Shown: positions 54,662 to 64,000 of the stretch, piece after piece
Numbering within the stretch: the stretch's first letter is position 1
Layout of the letters: the number at the start of each line of letters is the position of its first letter
From: Synanceia verrucosa
Taxonomy: Eukaryota > Chordata > Actinopteri > Perciformes > Synanceiidae
Assembly: GCA_029721515.1 (NCBI GenBank)
Contig: CM056554.1
Location: 25,825,256-25,889,255, forward strand
Reading direction: 5' to 3'
DNA length: 64,000 nucleotides
Made by a program: the position numbers and the translations under genes
Notes under the pieces: generated by a model
The model's database searches: none
What the model was told of the DNA's origin: nothing
Seen by the model: only the letters and a program-made list of their open reading frames with translations

Positions 54662-54980
54662 ATGGCTTCTCCTCTTCCTTCTCCTGCTTTCTCTTGCTCA
54701 GCGTGTCTCATGCTCAGTTATTCCTCTGCCTCCTTTAGTGATAATGGTACGTGTGATAAGTATAGCATGTTCGCGGTTTTGGAGGCGAGGCTTAGCGAGT
54801 TAGAAGCCCGGCTCCGCACCATCCAAAGTCCTAGTTATGCCTCCGTAGCTAGCCAGCCCCTAGCCGGTGCGAGCCAACCTAGCGTAGCTCCTGCTAGCCG
54901 TCCCCCGGCAACTCCCGAGCAGCTGGGAGAGTGGGTGACTGTCCGAAGGAAGCGTAGTTTTAAACAGCCCACGGCTCACC
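54662..54980 (+). pseudogene. LINE ORF1-like start, cut by the assembly gap
   Basis: The ATG at 54662 opens 106 codons to the gap. A Ser-rich head is followed by a short coiled coil (FAVLEARLSELEARLRTI), an Ala/Ser/Pro linker and WVTVRRKRSFKQP. This architecture resembles the ORF1 of fish L2/CR1-type LINEs that continue with an esterase-like domain, but that domain would be in the gap. It could be intact or broken. Confidence 0.5.
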
Positions 54981-55480
54981 NNNNNNNNNNNNNNNNNNNN
55001 NNNNNNNNNNNNNNNNNNNNNNNNNNNNNNNNNNNNNNNNNNNNNNNNNNNNNNNNNNNNNNNNNNNNNNNNNNNNNNNNNNNNNNNNNNNNNNNNNNNN
55101 NNNNNNNNNNNNNNNNNNNNNNNNNNNNNNNNNNNNNNNNNNNNNNNNNNNNNNNNNNNNNNNNNNNNNNNNNNNNNNNNNNNNNNNNNNNNNNNNNNNN
55201 NNNNNNNNNNNNNNNNNNNNNNNNNNNNNNNNNNNNNNNNNNNNNNNNNNNNNNNNNNNNNNNNNNNNNNNNNNNNNNNNNNNNNNNNNNNNNNNNNNNN
55301 NNNNNNNNNNNNNNNNNNNNNNNNNNNNNNNNNNNNNNNNNNNNNNNNNNNNNNNNNNNNNNNNNNNNNNNNNNNNNNNNNNNNNNNNNNNNNNNNNNNN
55401 NNNNNNNNNNNNNNNNNNNNNNNNNNNNNNNNNNNNNNNNNNNNNNNNNNNNNNNNNNNNNNNNNNNNNNNNNNNNNNNN
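54981..55480. other. assembly gap, 500 N
   Basis: Exactly 500 unknown bases. The round number suggests a default gap size, so the true distance is unknown. Any frame reading through it is meaningless. Confidence 0.99.
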
Positions 55481-55517
55481 GTTCTGTACATGCATAATTA
55501 TACAAGCTGCTTAAATC

Positions 55518-55803
55518 CCTTAGGGTGAAAGACAGGGTACACCCTGGACAAGTCTCCAGTTCATCACAGGACACATAGAGACAGACAACCACTCACACCT
55601 ACAGTCAGTTTAAATTAACCAATTAACCTAATCCCCATGCATGTTTTTGGATGGTGGGAGGAAGCCGGAGTACCAGAGAGAACCCACACAGACATGAGGA
55701 GAACATGCAAACTCCACACAGAAAGGCCCTGGGCCGGGAATCAAACCCGGTACCTTCTTGCTGTGAGGCGACAGTGCTAACCACTACACCACTGTTCTAC
55801 CCA
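55518..55803 (-). repeat. tRNA-derived SINE, 3'-truncated
   Basis: Minus-strand copy from the tRNA-like head (TGGTGTAGTGGTTAGCACTG near 55795-55776) to the internal TTTCACCCTAAG, where it ends at 55518. The usual 3' tail is missing. Confidence 0.88.
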
Positions 55804-56394
55804 TAGAAAATGCAAACAGACATCTTTTTGAAACCACCAGTATCACCCCCTGCTGGCTGGTGGAGAGAATGCAAGTTTAGTTATTTCTGTATGGGCTTCA
55901 TTGCCGTTGTTCACACACCGACAAACCAGTGGGTGATGTCACGATGGCTCTGTCTACTCTTTATATACAGTCTATGCTTGTTGATTCAGCCAGACTGGCC
56001 AGGTGAGCTTTTTCTGCACGTTTGAGCATGTGAACATATTTTTCTGACTAAGTCCAAGTCCCCAGGAAGTGTGCTGGGCTTTGAAGCAAATTTTCCCAGT
56101 GGGCAAATAGTGGTTGTTGTTGTTGTTGGGCCCAAAAATACTTTTCTCTGTAGACTTACATTGGGAAACATTCTCTTATTTCTATTTTTGAGTTTATGTC
56201 CCTTCTTCCATTCATGTGAATGAGACCGTGGGCTTCTGCGGTCAAGCCAGCCGTCTCTTGCAAACTGGTGGTCAAATGAGCCGCTGCTGTATTTTAAGTG
56301 CGCATTTACTCTCAAGTTTATGGTGAAAGCAACCGCTGGTGTGTTTACTTCCGGGTTTTAAAACAAAACATCTCTCTTACTCTCTCGAAACGTA
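55804..56394. other. unassigned, repeat fragment
   Basis: A stretch at 55815-55975 (CACCCCCTGCTGGCTGG ... TATATACAGTCTATG) resembles the end of element C and may be a MITE-like copy. The rest holds nothing supported. Confidence 0.35.
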
Positions 56395-57378
56395 AATAAA
56401 ATTAATTTATTCCATAAGTAGTCCAAAACATGCTACTGGATAAATGACACATATATTACGTACATAAATAATACCAAGTACTTTTACTGTGTACTTTTCC
56501 AGTAATTCACTCTCAAAGTCACTTACACATAGCAATAAGAAGCATTTTCGTCTAACTTTGAAGTGAAATAAAATTTATTTTTTCCATGAGTAGTTCACCA
56601 AGCATGTACTGCTGGACTTAGTACTTCCTATACTACTTGCATGAATAATACCAAGTACTTTTACTGTGTACTTTTCCAGTAATTCACTCTCAAAGTCAGT
56701 TACACATAGCAATAAGAAGCATTTTCGTCTAACTTTGAAGTGAAATAAAATTTATTACACACTTACACATAGCAATAATAAAGTACACAGTAAAAGTACT
56801 TGGTATTATTTGTGCTAGTAGTACAGGAAGTACTAAGTCCAGCAGTACAGATTTGGTGAACTACTTATGGAAAAAATAAATTTTATTTCACTTCAAATTA
56901 GACAAAATTGCAAATTATTGCTATGTGTAAGTGACTTTGAGAGTGGATTACTGGAAAAGTACACAGTAAAAGTACTTGGTATTATTCATGCAAGTAGTAT
57001 AGGAAGTACTAAGTCCAGCGGTACAGGTTTGGTGAACTACTTATGGAAAAAAAGTAATTTTATTTCACTTCAAAGTTAGACGAAAATGCTTCTTATTGCT
57101 ATGTGTAAGTGACTTTGAGAGTGGATTACTGGAAAAGTACACAGTAAAAGTACTTGGTATTATTCATGCAAGTAGTACAGGAAGTACTAAGTCCAGCAGT
57201 ACAGGTTTGGTGAACTACTTATGGAAAAAATAAATTTTATTTCACTCCAAATTAGACAAAATTGCAAATTATTGCTATGTGTAAGTGACTTTGAGAGTGG
57301 ATTACTGGAAAAGTACACAGCAAAAGTACTTGGTATTATTCATGCAAGTAGTACAGGAAGTACTAAGTCCAGCAGTAC
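56395..57378. repeat. inverted array of a ~177-bp repeat
   Basis: Minus-oriented units occupy about 56395-56757 (period 177: the AAGTACTTTTACTG marker at 56476 and 56653). Plus-oriented units occupy about 56782-57378 (period 176-178: GAGTGGATTACTGG at 56941, 57119 and 57295). The head-to-head junction is near 56758-56781. Units share TAGTACAGGAAGTACTAAGT. No frame runs through. The array ends sharply where gypsy element D begins. Confidence 0.9.
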
Positions 57379-57410
57379 TCAGAGAACAGCACTGGGAAAA
57401 TTCTTCTACA

Positions 57411-58150
57411 ATGGCTGGCGTATTGGGTAACATTGGACCATTTGATGACACTGTGGAGCAATGGAGCGCTTATATCGAGCTTTTTGAATTCTTCGTCTTA
57501 GCCAACGGAGTCAGCGCAGATAAAAAGGTAGCTATGTTTCTGACAGTAATGGGCACAAAGACTTTCAATTTCGATCAGAAGCACTGGCACAGCCCAAAAA
57601 GCCAGGGGAGTTCACATATGACCAAATTGTTAAAACTCTGAATGAACATTTTTTGCCTAAGCCCCTAATGATTGCTGAACGGTTCAGATTTTATAAACAT
57701 AATCAGGAGGAGGGGGAGACGGTGACTATGTTCGTTGCTGCGCTCAGGAAATTAGCGGAACACTGTGAATTTAAAGATGAGGTGCCTAATGATGCCATTC
57801 GAGACCGGCTGGTCTGCGGACTGCGCAACGAGGCCACACAGAGAAAACTGCTAACTGAGGACAAATTAACTCTGACCAAAGCAATTGAAATAAGCGTGTC
57901 AATGGAAATGGCTGCAAAGGATGCACAGCAGTTGAGTGCAGCCACAGCTAAGGTGTTGAAGATAGCTAGTTCAGAGGACAGCTCGACAACGAGGCCATGT
58001 TATCGCTGTGGCCAGCAAGGCCACCCGGCAGCAGAGTGCTGGTGTAAAGAATTGGAATGCCATGCATGCGGGAAAAAAGGTCACATTGAAAAAGCCTGTC
58101 ACAGTAAAAAAAAAAGGTCAATGCAGAAGAAGACCTACAAACAATGGTAA
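57411..58150 (+). pseudogene. element D Gag, one frameshift
   Basis: The ATG at 57411 opens MAGVLGNIGPFDDTVEQWSA, a capsid-like N-terminus. A one-base shift near 57565-57590 moves it to the frame that continues with RFRFYKHNQEEGETVTMFVA. Two zinc knuckles, CYRCGQQGHPAAEC and CHACGKKGHIEKAC, lie near the end. The frame is cut at the LINE junction after KKTYKQW. It resembles gag of mag-like or related gypsy elements; the clade is uncertain. Confidence 0.85.
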
Positions 58151-61100
58151 GATGGCGCCGTGAGAGTGGCAGCCAGTCACAGCAGCTCTTGTCTCCGTTC
58201 TGTGTTTCTTTATTTATTTACCTTTATTTTTCCGTCTTTCTTAATTTTTCTTTCAAGTACGAGTGCCACATTTGCACAACACAAAAATGGACGTGCAAAT
58301 GGTGATTTTATTCGTCTGTTTTTTTCTTTTTTTTCGGAGTTTTTAAGTCCACATCTGGCAACCCGTTCAGCCACGGCTCCATTGTTTACAGCCGTGAACA
58401 GCTGTTAGCGCTGAGCCAGGCCAGACCACCGTCATGGCAGAGACCGGACATCCCCGAGGACCTCCGCAGGAGGAAGAGGGGATGCAGGGCAGGAGTGAAG
58501 CGTCGGGAGAAGAGGAGACGCTACAAGCCGTCCATCCCGTCTGTCATCATGGGAAACGTGAGGTCTCTGCCGAATAAGATGGAGGAGCTGGCAGCGCTGA
58601 CCCGGCTGCAGTGGGAGTATCGGGAGAGCAGCCTGCTGATGTTCACTGAGTCATGGCTGAATGAACTCACTCCGGACTCGCTCGTAACTCTGGACGGATT
58701 TCACCTCGTCAGAGCGGACCGGAGCGCGAGGGAGAGTGGTAAGAAGAAGGGAGGAGGGATTGCGATGTACGTTAATGAGAGGTGGTGTAACGCTGGACAT
58801 GTGAGCGTTAAACAACTGCGCTGCACTAAGGATGTTGAACTGCTGGCTGTTAGTCTGCGGCCATATTATCTGCCGAGGGAGTTTTCACACGTGATCGCGA
58901 TCACCGTTTACATCCCCCCCCTCGGCTGATGCTGCTGCAGCCTGTGAGCTCATCCACAGTGAAGTGTCCCAGCTTCAAACATCTCACCCTCAGTCTCTGA
59001 TCATCATCTCAGGAGACTTTAACCACACATCACTCTCCACCACTCTCCCCACATTCTGCCAGTATGTGGACTGCCCAACAAGAGACAATAAAACTCTGGA
59101 CTTACTGTATGCAAACACCAAGGACGCATACAGCTCATCACCCCTCCCCCCGCTGGGTCGCTCAGATCACAACCTGGTGAGACTGCAGCCCATTTACATA
59201 CCTATGGTGAAGACGCAACCCCCCACCATAAGGTGTGTAAAGCTGTGGTCAGAGGAAGCCACTGAGGCCCTGCAGGACTGCTTCAGGACCACACACTGGG
59301 ATGTGCTGTGTGACCCCCACGGTGAGGACATCGACACCATGACCCACTGTGTAACGGACTATATAAACTTCTGTGTGGAGAACACTGTACCCACCAGGAA
59401 AGTACGGTGCTTCTCCAACAGTAAACCCTGGGTGACCCCTGAGCTGAAGGCCCTGCTGAAGGAGAAGAGGAGGGCCTTTGGATCTGGGGACAAAGAGGAG
59501 CTGAGGAGGGTACAGAGAGAGCTGAAGAAGAAGATCAAGGAGGGCAAGGCCAGCTACAGGACCAGGATGGAAAGTAACTTGCAACAGAACAACGCAAGGG
59601 AGGTCTGGAGAGGCCTAAAAACCATCTCTGGTCACAGCAGAGGCCATGAGAGGGAGCTGAAGGAGACCAAGAGTGGGCCAACCAACTAAATCTGTTTTTC
59701 AACAGGTTTGACTGTGCCCCCACTCCTCCCCACTCATCAAAGCACCAGCCAGCCAGCTCTTTCTTCACAACACCTCAGCCCTCTGCCACCCCCACCATCA
59801 CCACCACCCCTCCCCACCTCATCCTCATCCAGCACCAACACCCCACCACCACCACCATCCATCCTCACCTCATCCTCCTCCACCACCACCACCACCAAAA
59901 CCATCTCCATCACAGCTGACCAGGTGAGAAGTGAACTGAAGAGGATGAAGGCAAGGAAGGCCACAGGCCCCGACGGCATCAGCTCCAGACTCCTTAAGGA
60001 CTGTGCAGACCAGCTCTGTCAGGTGCTGCTGCACATTTTCAACCTGAGCCTGAGTCTGGAGAGAGTCCCACAGCTGTGGAAGACTTCCTGTGTGGTTCCT
60101 GTCCCAAAGACGACGCACCCCAGGGAGCCCAACCACTTCAGGCCTGTGGTCCTCACTTCTCATCTGATGAAGACCCTGGAGAGGATCGTGTTGAGAAACC
60201 TCCGCCCCATGGTGAGCTCACATCTGGACCCACTGCAGTTTGCCTACCAACCAAACATCGGAGTGGATGATGCAGTAATCTACCTGCTGCACAGATCACT
60301 GACTCACCTGGAGAACACTGGCAGCACTGTGAGGATCATGTTCTTTGATTTCTCCAGTGCTTTCAACACGATCCAGCCTTCTCTGCTCAGGGAAGCTTGA
60401 AAGTGTGGGAGTAGACTGTCACCTGGCTGCATGGACCATAGACTACCTCACCAACAGACCACAGTACGTGAGGCTTCAGAACTGTGTGTCGGACATGGTA
60501 GTCTGCAGCACAGGGGCCCCACAGGGGACAGTGCTCTCCCCCTTTCTCTTCACCCTGTACACATCGGACTTCAGATACAACTCTGGGAGCTGTCACCTCC
60601 AGAAGTTCTCCGACGACACAGCTATTGTTGGATGTGTGTCTGAGGGGGACGATCGGGAGTACAGGACCGTCATCACTGGCTTTGTCGACTGGTGTGAGCA
60701 TAACCACCTTCAGCTCAACGCCAGTAAGACCAAGGAGATGGTCATTGACTTCCGCAGGAGGAAGACACCCCAGACAGCACCAGTGAACATCCAGGGTCTG
60801 GACATAGAAATGGTGGAGAGCTACAGGTACCTGGGTGTTCACGTCAACAATAAACTGGACTGGACTCACAACACAGATGTCCTGTACAAGAAGGGCCAAA
60901 GTCGTCTCCACCTGCTGAGGAGACTGAGGTCCTTTGGAGTTTGCAGGACTCTGCTCAGGACCTTTTATGACACTGTGGTAGCGTCTGCAGTCTTTTTTGT
61001 AGTGGTCTGCTGGGGAGCAGGGAGCACAGAGAGAAACAGGAAGAGACTGAACAGGCTGGTCAGGAGGGCCAGCTCTGTCCTGGACTGCTCCCTGGACTCC

Positions 61101-61634
61101 ATAGAGGAGGTGGGTGAGAGGAGGATGTTAGCTAAGCTCACCTCCATCATGGACAACCCCTCTCACCCTCTACATGGGACTGTGGAGGCTTTAAGCAGCT
61201 CCTTCAGCTGCAGACTGAGACTTCCACCCTGCAAGAAGGAGCGCTACCGCAGGTCATTCATACCATCAGCAATAAAACTTTACAACATCAGCATCACTGG
61301 CTGATGTAAACACAATCTGGACTCATCTCCATCTCCATCACTGTCATTGTTATTGTCATTGTCATCACACTACCACTTTGCACAAAAAAATAGAAAATTG
61401 CACTGCCACAATAATAATTGTGTTTTAAACAGTTTCATCTGTACAAGTATATATATCTATATATTTTTCCATTGTATTTTAGTTCATTGTAAATATGTAA
61501 GTATTTTTATTCTATTCTATTCTATTTTATTATTATTACTATTGTGTTTGTGTTTTTGTCTTTGTTGCTGTGGCAGGTAAATTTCCCCCCAAGGGGGATG
61601 AATAAAAAAACTATTCTATTCTATTCTATTCTAA
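58149..61634 (+). mobile_element. Rex1/L2-type LINE inserted in element D
   Basis: The 5' end starts near AAGATGGCGCCGTGAGAGTG, a style common at the start of such fish LINEs. One endonuclease-RT frame follows, then a 3' UTR ending GATGAATAAAAAAAC plus (TTCTA)n. At 3.49 kb it is close to full length. It separates gag from pol of gypsy element D, so it is the younger insertion. A clear target duplication is not visible. A 3' tail of the same family is at 1190-1247. Confidence 0.88.
58372..61304 (+). pseudogene. LINE endonuclease-reverse transcriptase, frameshifted
   Basis: The reading frame is recognisable from HGSIVYSREQLLAL (58372). The APE-type endonuclease shows MGNVRSLPNKMEEL, FTESWLNELTPDS, SGDFNHTSL and GRSDHNLV. 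The reverse transcriptase shows KATGPDGISSRLLK, NHFRPVVLTSHLMKTLERIV, FFDFSSAFNTIQP, GAPQGTVLSPFLF and the catalytic loop KFSDDTAIVG, then SYRYLGVHVNNKLDW. Frameshifts lie at a run of eight C (58914-58921), in the simple-sequence stretch near 59690-59900, and near 60388. The catalytic residues survive. The CR1/L2/Rex1 group is the best fit. Confidence 0.88.
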
Positions 61635-63603
61635 CAAAAGAGAGCTGCTTCACATAAGAAAATCGTGCATGTGATGGAAAAAGTAGCTAGTGCCAGTGAA
61701 TCCACTGATGACGAGTTGCCCCTCCATATTCTGTCGCTGGCTGGTGGGTCTGACAGCTACTGTACAACACGATTACTGGGGGACAAACCAGTGCGGATGG
61801 AAATTGACACCGGGGCAGCAGTGTCACTGGTTTCAGAGACGGTGTGTCAAGAGCACTTACAACACTTGCCAATACAGCCAGCACGTAGTGGTGTTGAAGA
61901 CCTATACGGGGGAGACAGTGGCTGTGAAAGGCTTGGTCAAGGTCAAAGTGGAGCTAAATGGACAATGTGTGAAACTGCCCTTATACGTCGTTCGAGGCAA
62001 TTACCCGTCCCTGCTAGGCTGTTCATGGATGGATAAGGTGCAGATTGACTGGCCTACCGTCCGCATGTTGAGCCAGGGAGAGAGCACTATTGAAGCCGTA
62101 CTAAAGAAACACGGTGAACTCTTCACAGAAGGACTCGGGCAGATGAAGGGTATCACCGCCAAGCTGACTCTGAAGCCAGGGAGCAATCCCCGATTCCTGA
62201 AAGCACGGCCAGTCCCACATGTACTGCGACCAAAAGTGGAAAAGGAGCTGGACAATTTGGTGAATAGTGGGGTGCTCGGTAACTGGTGTCTGTCAGTGAC
62301 TGGGCTACCCCAATTGTGCCCGTCCTTAAGAAAAACGGAAGCCTACGGATTTGCGGGGACTTAAAGGTGACCGTTAACCCAGCCTTGCAAAACGAACACT
62401 ACCCCTTGCCCCTCATTGATGACCTATTCTAGCAAACGGCAAACAATTTAGCAAAATCGATTTGAACCAGGCCTATCTACAGATGCCAGTGGACCCCGAG
62501 TCCAAGGAGCTACTGACAGTCAGCACGCATAAAGGCCTTTTTCGGTACTGCCGCTTGGCTTTCGGAATCACGTCAGCCCCCGCACTCTTTCAAAAGGCGA
62601 TGGATCAGATTCTGGCGGGGCTACCAGGGGTACAGTGCTACTTAGACAATATTCTTGTCACGGGGAGGGACGACGCCGACCACCAAAGTTCGCAAGGAAA
62701 AGTGTGAGTTTTTCCAGCCCTCCATCAAGTACCTGGGCCATGTGATCGATGGTATGAGCCTACACAAGGCCCCCTCCAAGACCAAGGCTATCTTGGTAGC
62801 CCCAGTGCCACAAAACTTAAAAGTTACACTTATACCTGGGGTTTCTGAACTATTACGGCCGATTCATTCCAAACCTCTCCACTTTATTGAAGCCGCTTCA
62901 TGAATTACTGATGCAAGGAAGGAAATGGGAGTGGTCAGAGGCTTGCCAAATGGCTTTTGCCAGCTCCAAGAACGCCCTTCTGAATTCTGATGTGCTGACC
63001 CATTTCGACCCAGCATTGCCACTCCAATTGGCCTGTGACGCTTCCCCCTATGGGGTTGGCACCGTCGTGTCCCACATCATGCCGGACGGCACAAACAAAC
63101 CCATTGCTTTTGCTTCGAAGACCCTCAACAAAGCTGAACGTAACTATGCACAGATCGAGCGGGAGGCTTTGAGCATTGTGTTCGGAATTAGAAAATTCCA
63201 TCAGTATCTTTTCGGAAGGAAATTCACGCTGCTGACTGATCATAAACCGCTAACAGCCTTACTGGGACCACACACAGACATTCCACCATTGGCCGCAAGC
63301 AGAATGCAGGGATGGGCCCTGCTGTTGTCAGGCCATAACTACGACATCAAGTACCACTGTTCTGAACTACATGGTAACGCAGATGCCCTGTCCCGCCTCC
63401 CGCTCCTGGTGGTGAGGCCAGTGACCCGACAAACTGACATTTTCTACTTCCAGCAAATAGACGACATCCCCGTCACTGCAAAACAAGTGAGACAGGCCAC
63501 CCGGAACGACCTGGTGTTATCCGCCTTGATGGATGCCATCATAAAAGGTAGAAGGAGTTCAGACTCCCCTGACACAAAGCCATACTTGGTCAGACAACAG
63601 TAA
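61635..63603 (+). pseudogene. element D protease, RT and RNase H
   Basis: Protease shows MEIDTGAAVSLVSETVC (about 61798-61848). A frameshift near 61850 leads to TYTGETVAVKGLVKVKVELN and the RT start (TAKLTLKPGSNPRFLKARPV). After shifts near 62290 and 62430 come MNQAYLQMPVDPESKE, LAFGITSAPALFQKAMD and the catalytic loop CYLDNILVTG (62636-62665), where Asn (62648-62650) replaces the second Asp. Another shift near 62680 is followed by the thumb, and RNase H is intact in sequence: LACDASPYGVGTVVS, IEREALSIVFG, LLTDHKPLTALLG and NADALSRLP. The frame stops at 63601. Confidence 0.9.
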
Positions 63604-64000
63604 CTCTCTGTACAGTCCGGGTGTCTGCTGTTGGGCAGAAGGGTAATCATACCCCCTTCTCTGCGGCGCCCTATGCTGAAATAGCTCCATGTCAGACACA
63701 GTGGCATAGTGCGCACGAAGGAGCTGGCCCAGAGCTACTTCTGGTGGCCGGGGTTGGACAAGCACATTGAGGAAAATGCAGCTCGTTGCACCACCTGCCA
63801 GACCGTGCGAAATGCCCCACAACCAGCTGCAGTCCACCCATGGGAATGACCAGCTGAGCCCTGGAAGTGCATACATATCGACTTTGCTGGGCCATTCGAG
63901 GAGAGAATGTTCCTGGTGGTGGTGGACGCGCACAGCAAATGGCCGGATGTGGCCATCATGAAGTCTACAACTTCCAGGAAAACCATCGAGAGAGGAAATG
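63604..64000 (+). pseudogene. element D integrase, N-terminal part
   Basis: From about 63715 one frame reads TKELAQSYFWWPGLDKHIEE then CTTCQTVRNAP, the zinc-binding end of integrase. A TGA at 63847-63849 follows in a Trp-rich context, then CIHIDFAGPFEERMFLVVVD with the first catalytic Asp of the DDE core. The rest lies beyond the window. Confidence 0.85.

Larger units (their letters stand above)
57379..64000 (+). mobile_element. Ty3/gypsy element D, split by a LINE, runs off window
   Basis: Order: gag (57411-58150), inserted LINE (58149-61634), protease, RT, RNase H (to 63603) and integrase start (to the window edge). No 5' LTR or primer site is found: the satellite-like array stops at 57378, only 32 bases before gag, so the 5' end was lost or replaced. 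Frameshifts in gag, protease-RT and RT, a stop in integrase and loss of an RT catalytic Asp make it dead. Confidence 0.88.

Noticed and set aside
54860..55592. Long frames through the unknown bases
   Set aside because: Made of N; they have no meaning.
59737..59979. Minus-strand Gly/Val/Asp-rich frame
   Set aside because: Antisense of the CCACCA simple repeat in the LINE.

Overview
The window is vertebrate nuclear DNA, almost certainly from a ray-finned (probably percomorph) fish. The evidence is a long intron-bearing host exon of an slco5a1-type transporter, seven copies or pieces of a fish-type tRNA-derived SINE, Tc1-like transposons, a Rex1/L2-type LINE, a Tx1-type LINE, several Ty3/gypsy elements and long GATA/GACA microsatellites. 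There are no bacterial features. The species cannot be named from the sequence.

Layout. 1-6800 is intron of slco5a1 (minus strand) carrying a frameshifted Tc1 copy (1343-2618), a hAT-like remnant, a SINE and LINE tails. 6801-7758 is the first coding exon of slco5a1, with a CpG-richer putative promoter to about 9150. 9151-17395 is gene-poor, with a 44-bp minisatellite (11010-11670) and a truncated Tc1. 17396-23833 is a 5.8-kb Tx1-type LINE with microsatellite (TATC/TGTC)n on both sides. 27453-27690 is a broken RecQ-helicase-like fragment.

29069-40573 is a nest of insertions. Minus-strand Ty3/gypsy element A is split inside its reverse transcriptase gene by plus-strand Ty3/gypsy element B (29738-38659, 4-bp target duplication CTTT). 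The 5' LTR of B is split by element C (29990-31338), which holds a SINE piece. B has a 508-codon gag resembling the PNMA family and a tRNA-Lys-type primer site. A itself appears to have landed in a SINE.

44080-53009 holds two intronless minus-strand copies of ciliary or centrosomal genes that normally have many exons: a CEP128-like copy (damaged only near its C-terminus) and a TRAF3IP1/IFT54 copy with an intact 618-codon frame. Both look like retrocopies. A 27-bp perfect hairpin lies just upstream of the second.

54662-64000 holds the start of a LINE ORF1 cut by a 500-base assembly gap, a SINE, an inverted array of a ~177-bp repeat, and a third Ty3/gypsy element (D) that runs off the window. 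D is split between gag and pol by a nearly full-length but frameshifted Rex1/L2-type LINE.

All three gypsy elements have lost a reverse-transcriptase catalytic aspartate, so none looks autonomous. The best candidates for host function are slco5a1 and the IFT54 retrocopy, with the CEP128 retrocopy uncertain. The most unusual biology is the pair of ciliary retrocopies, the microsatellite-embedded Tx1 element and the PNMA-type gag element.
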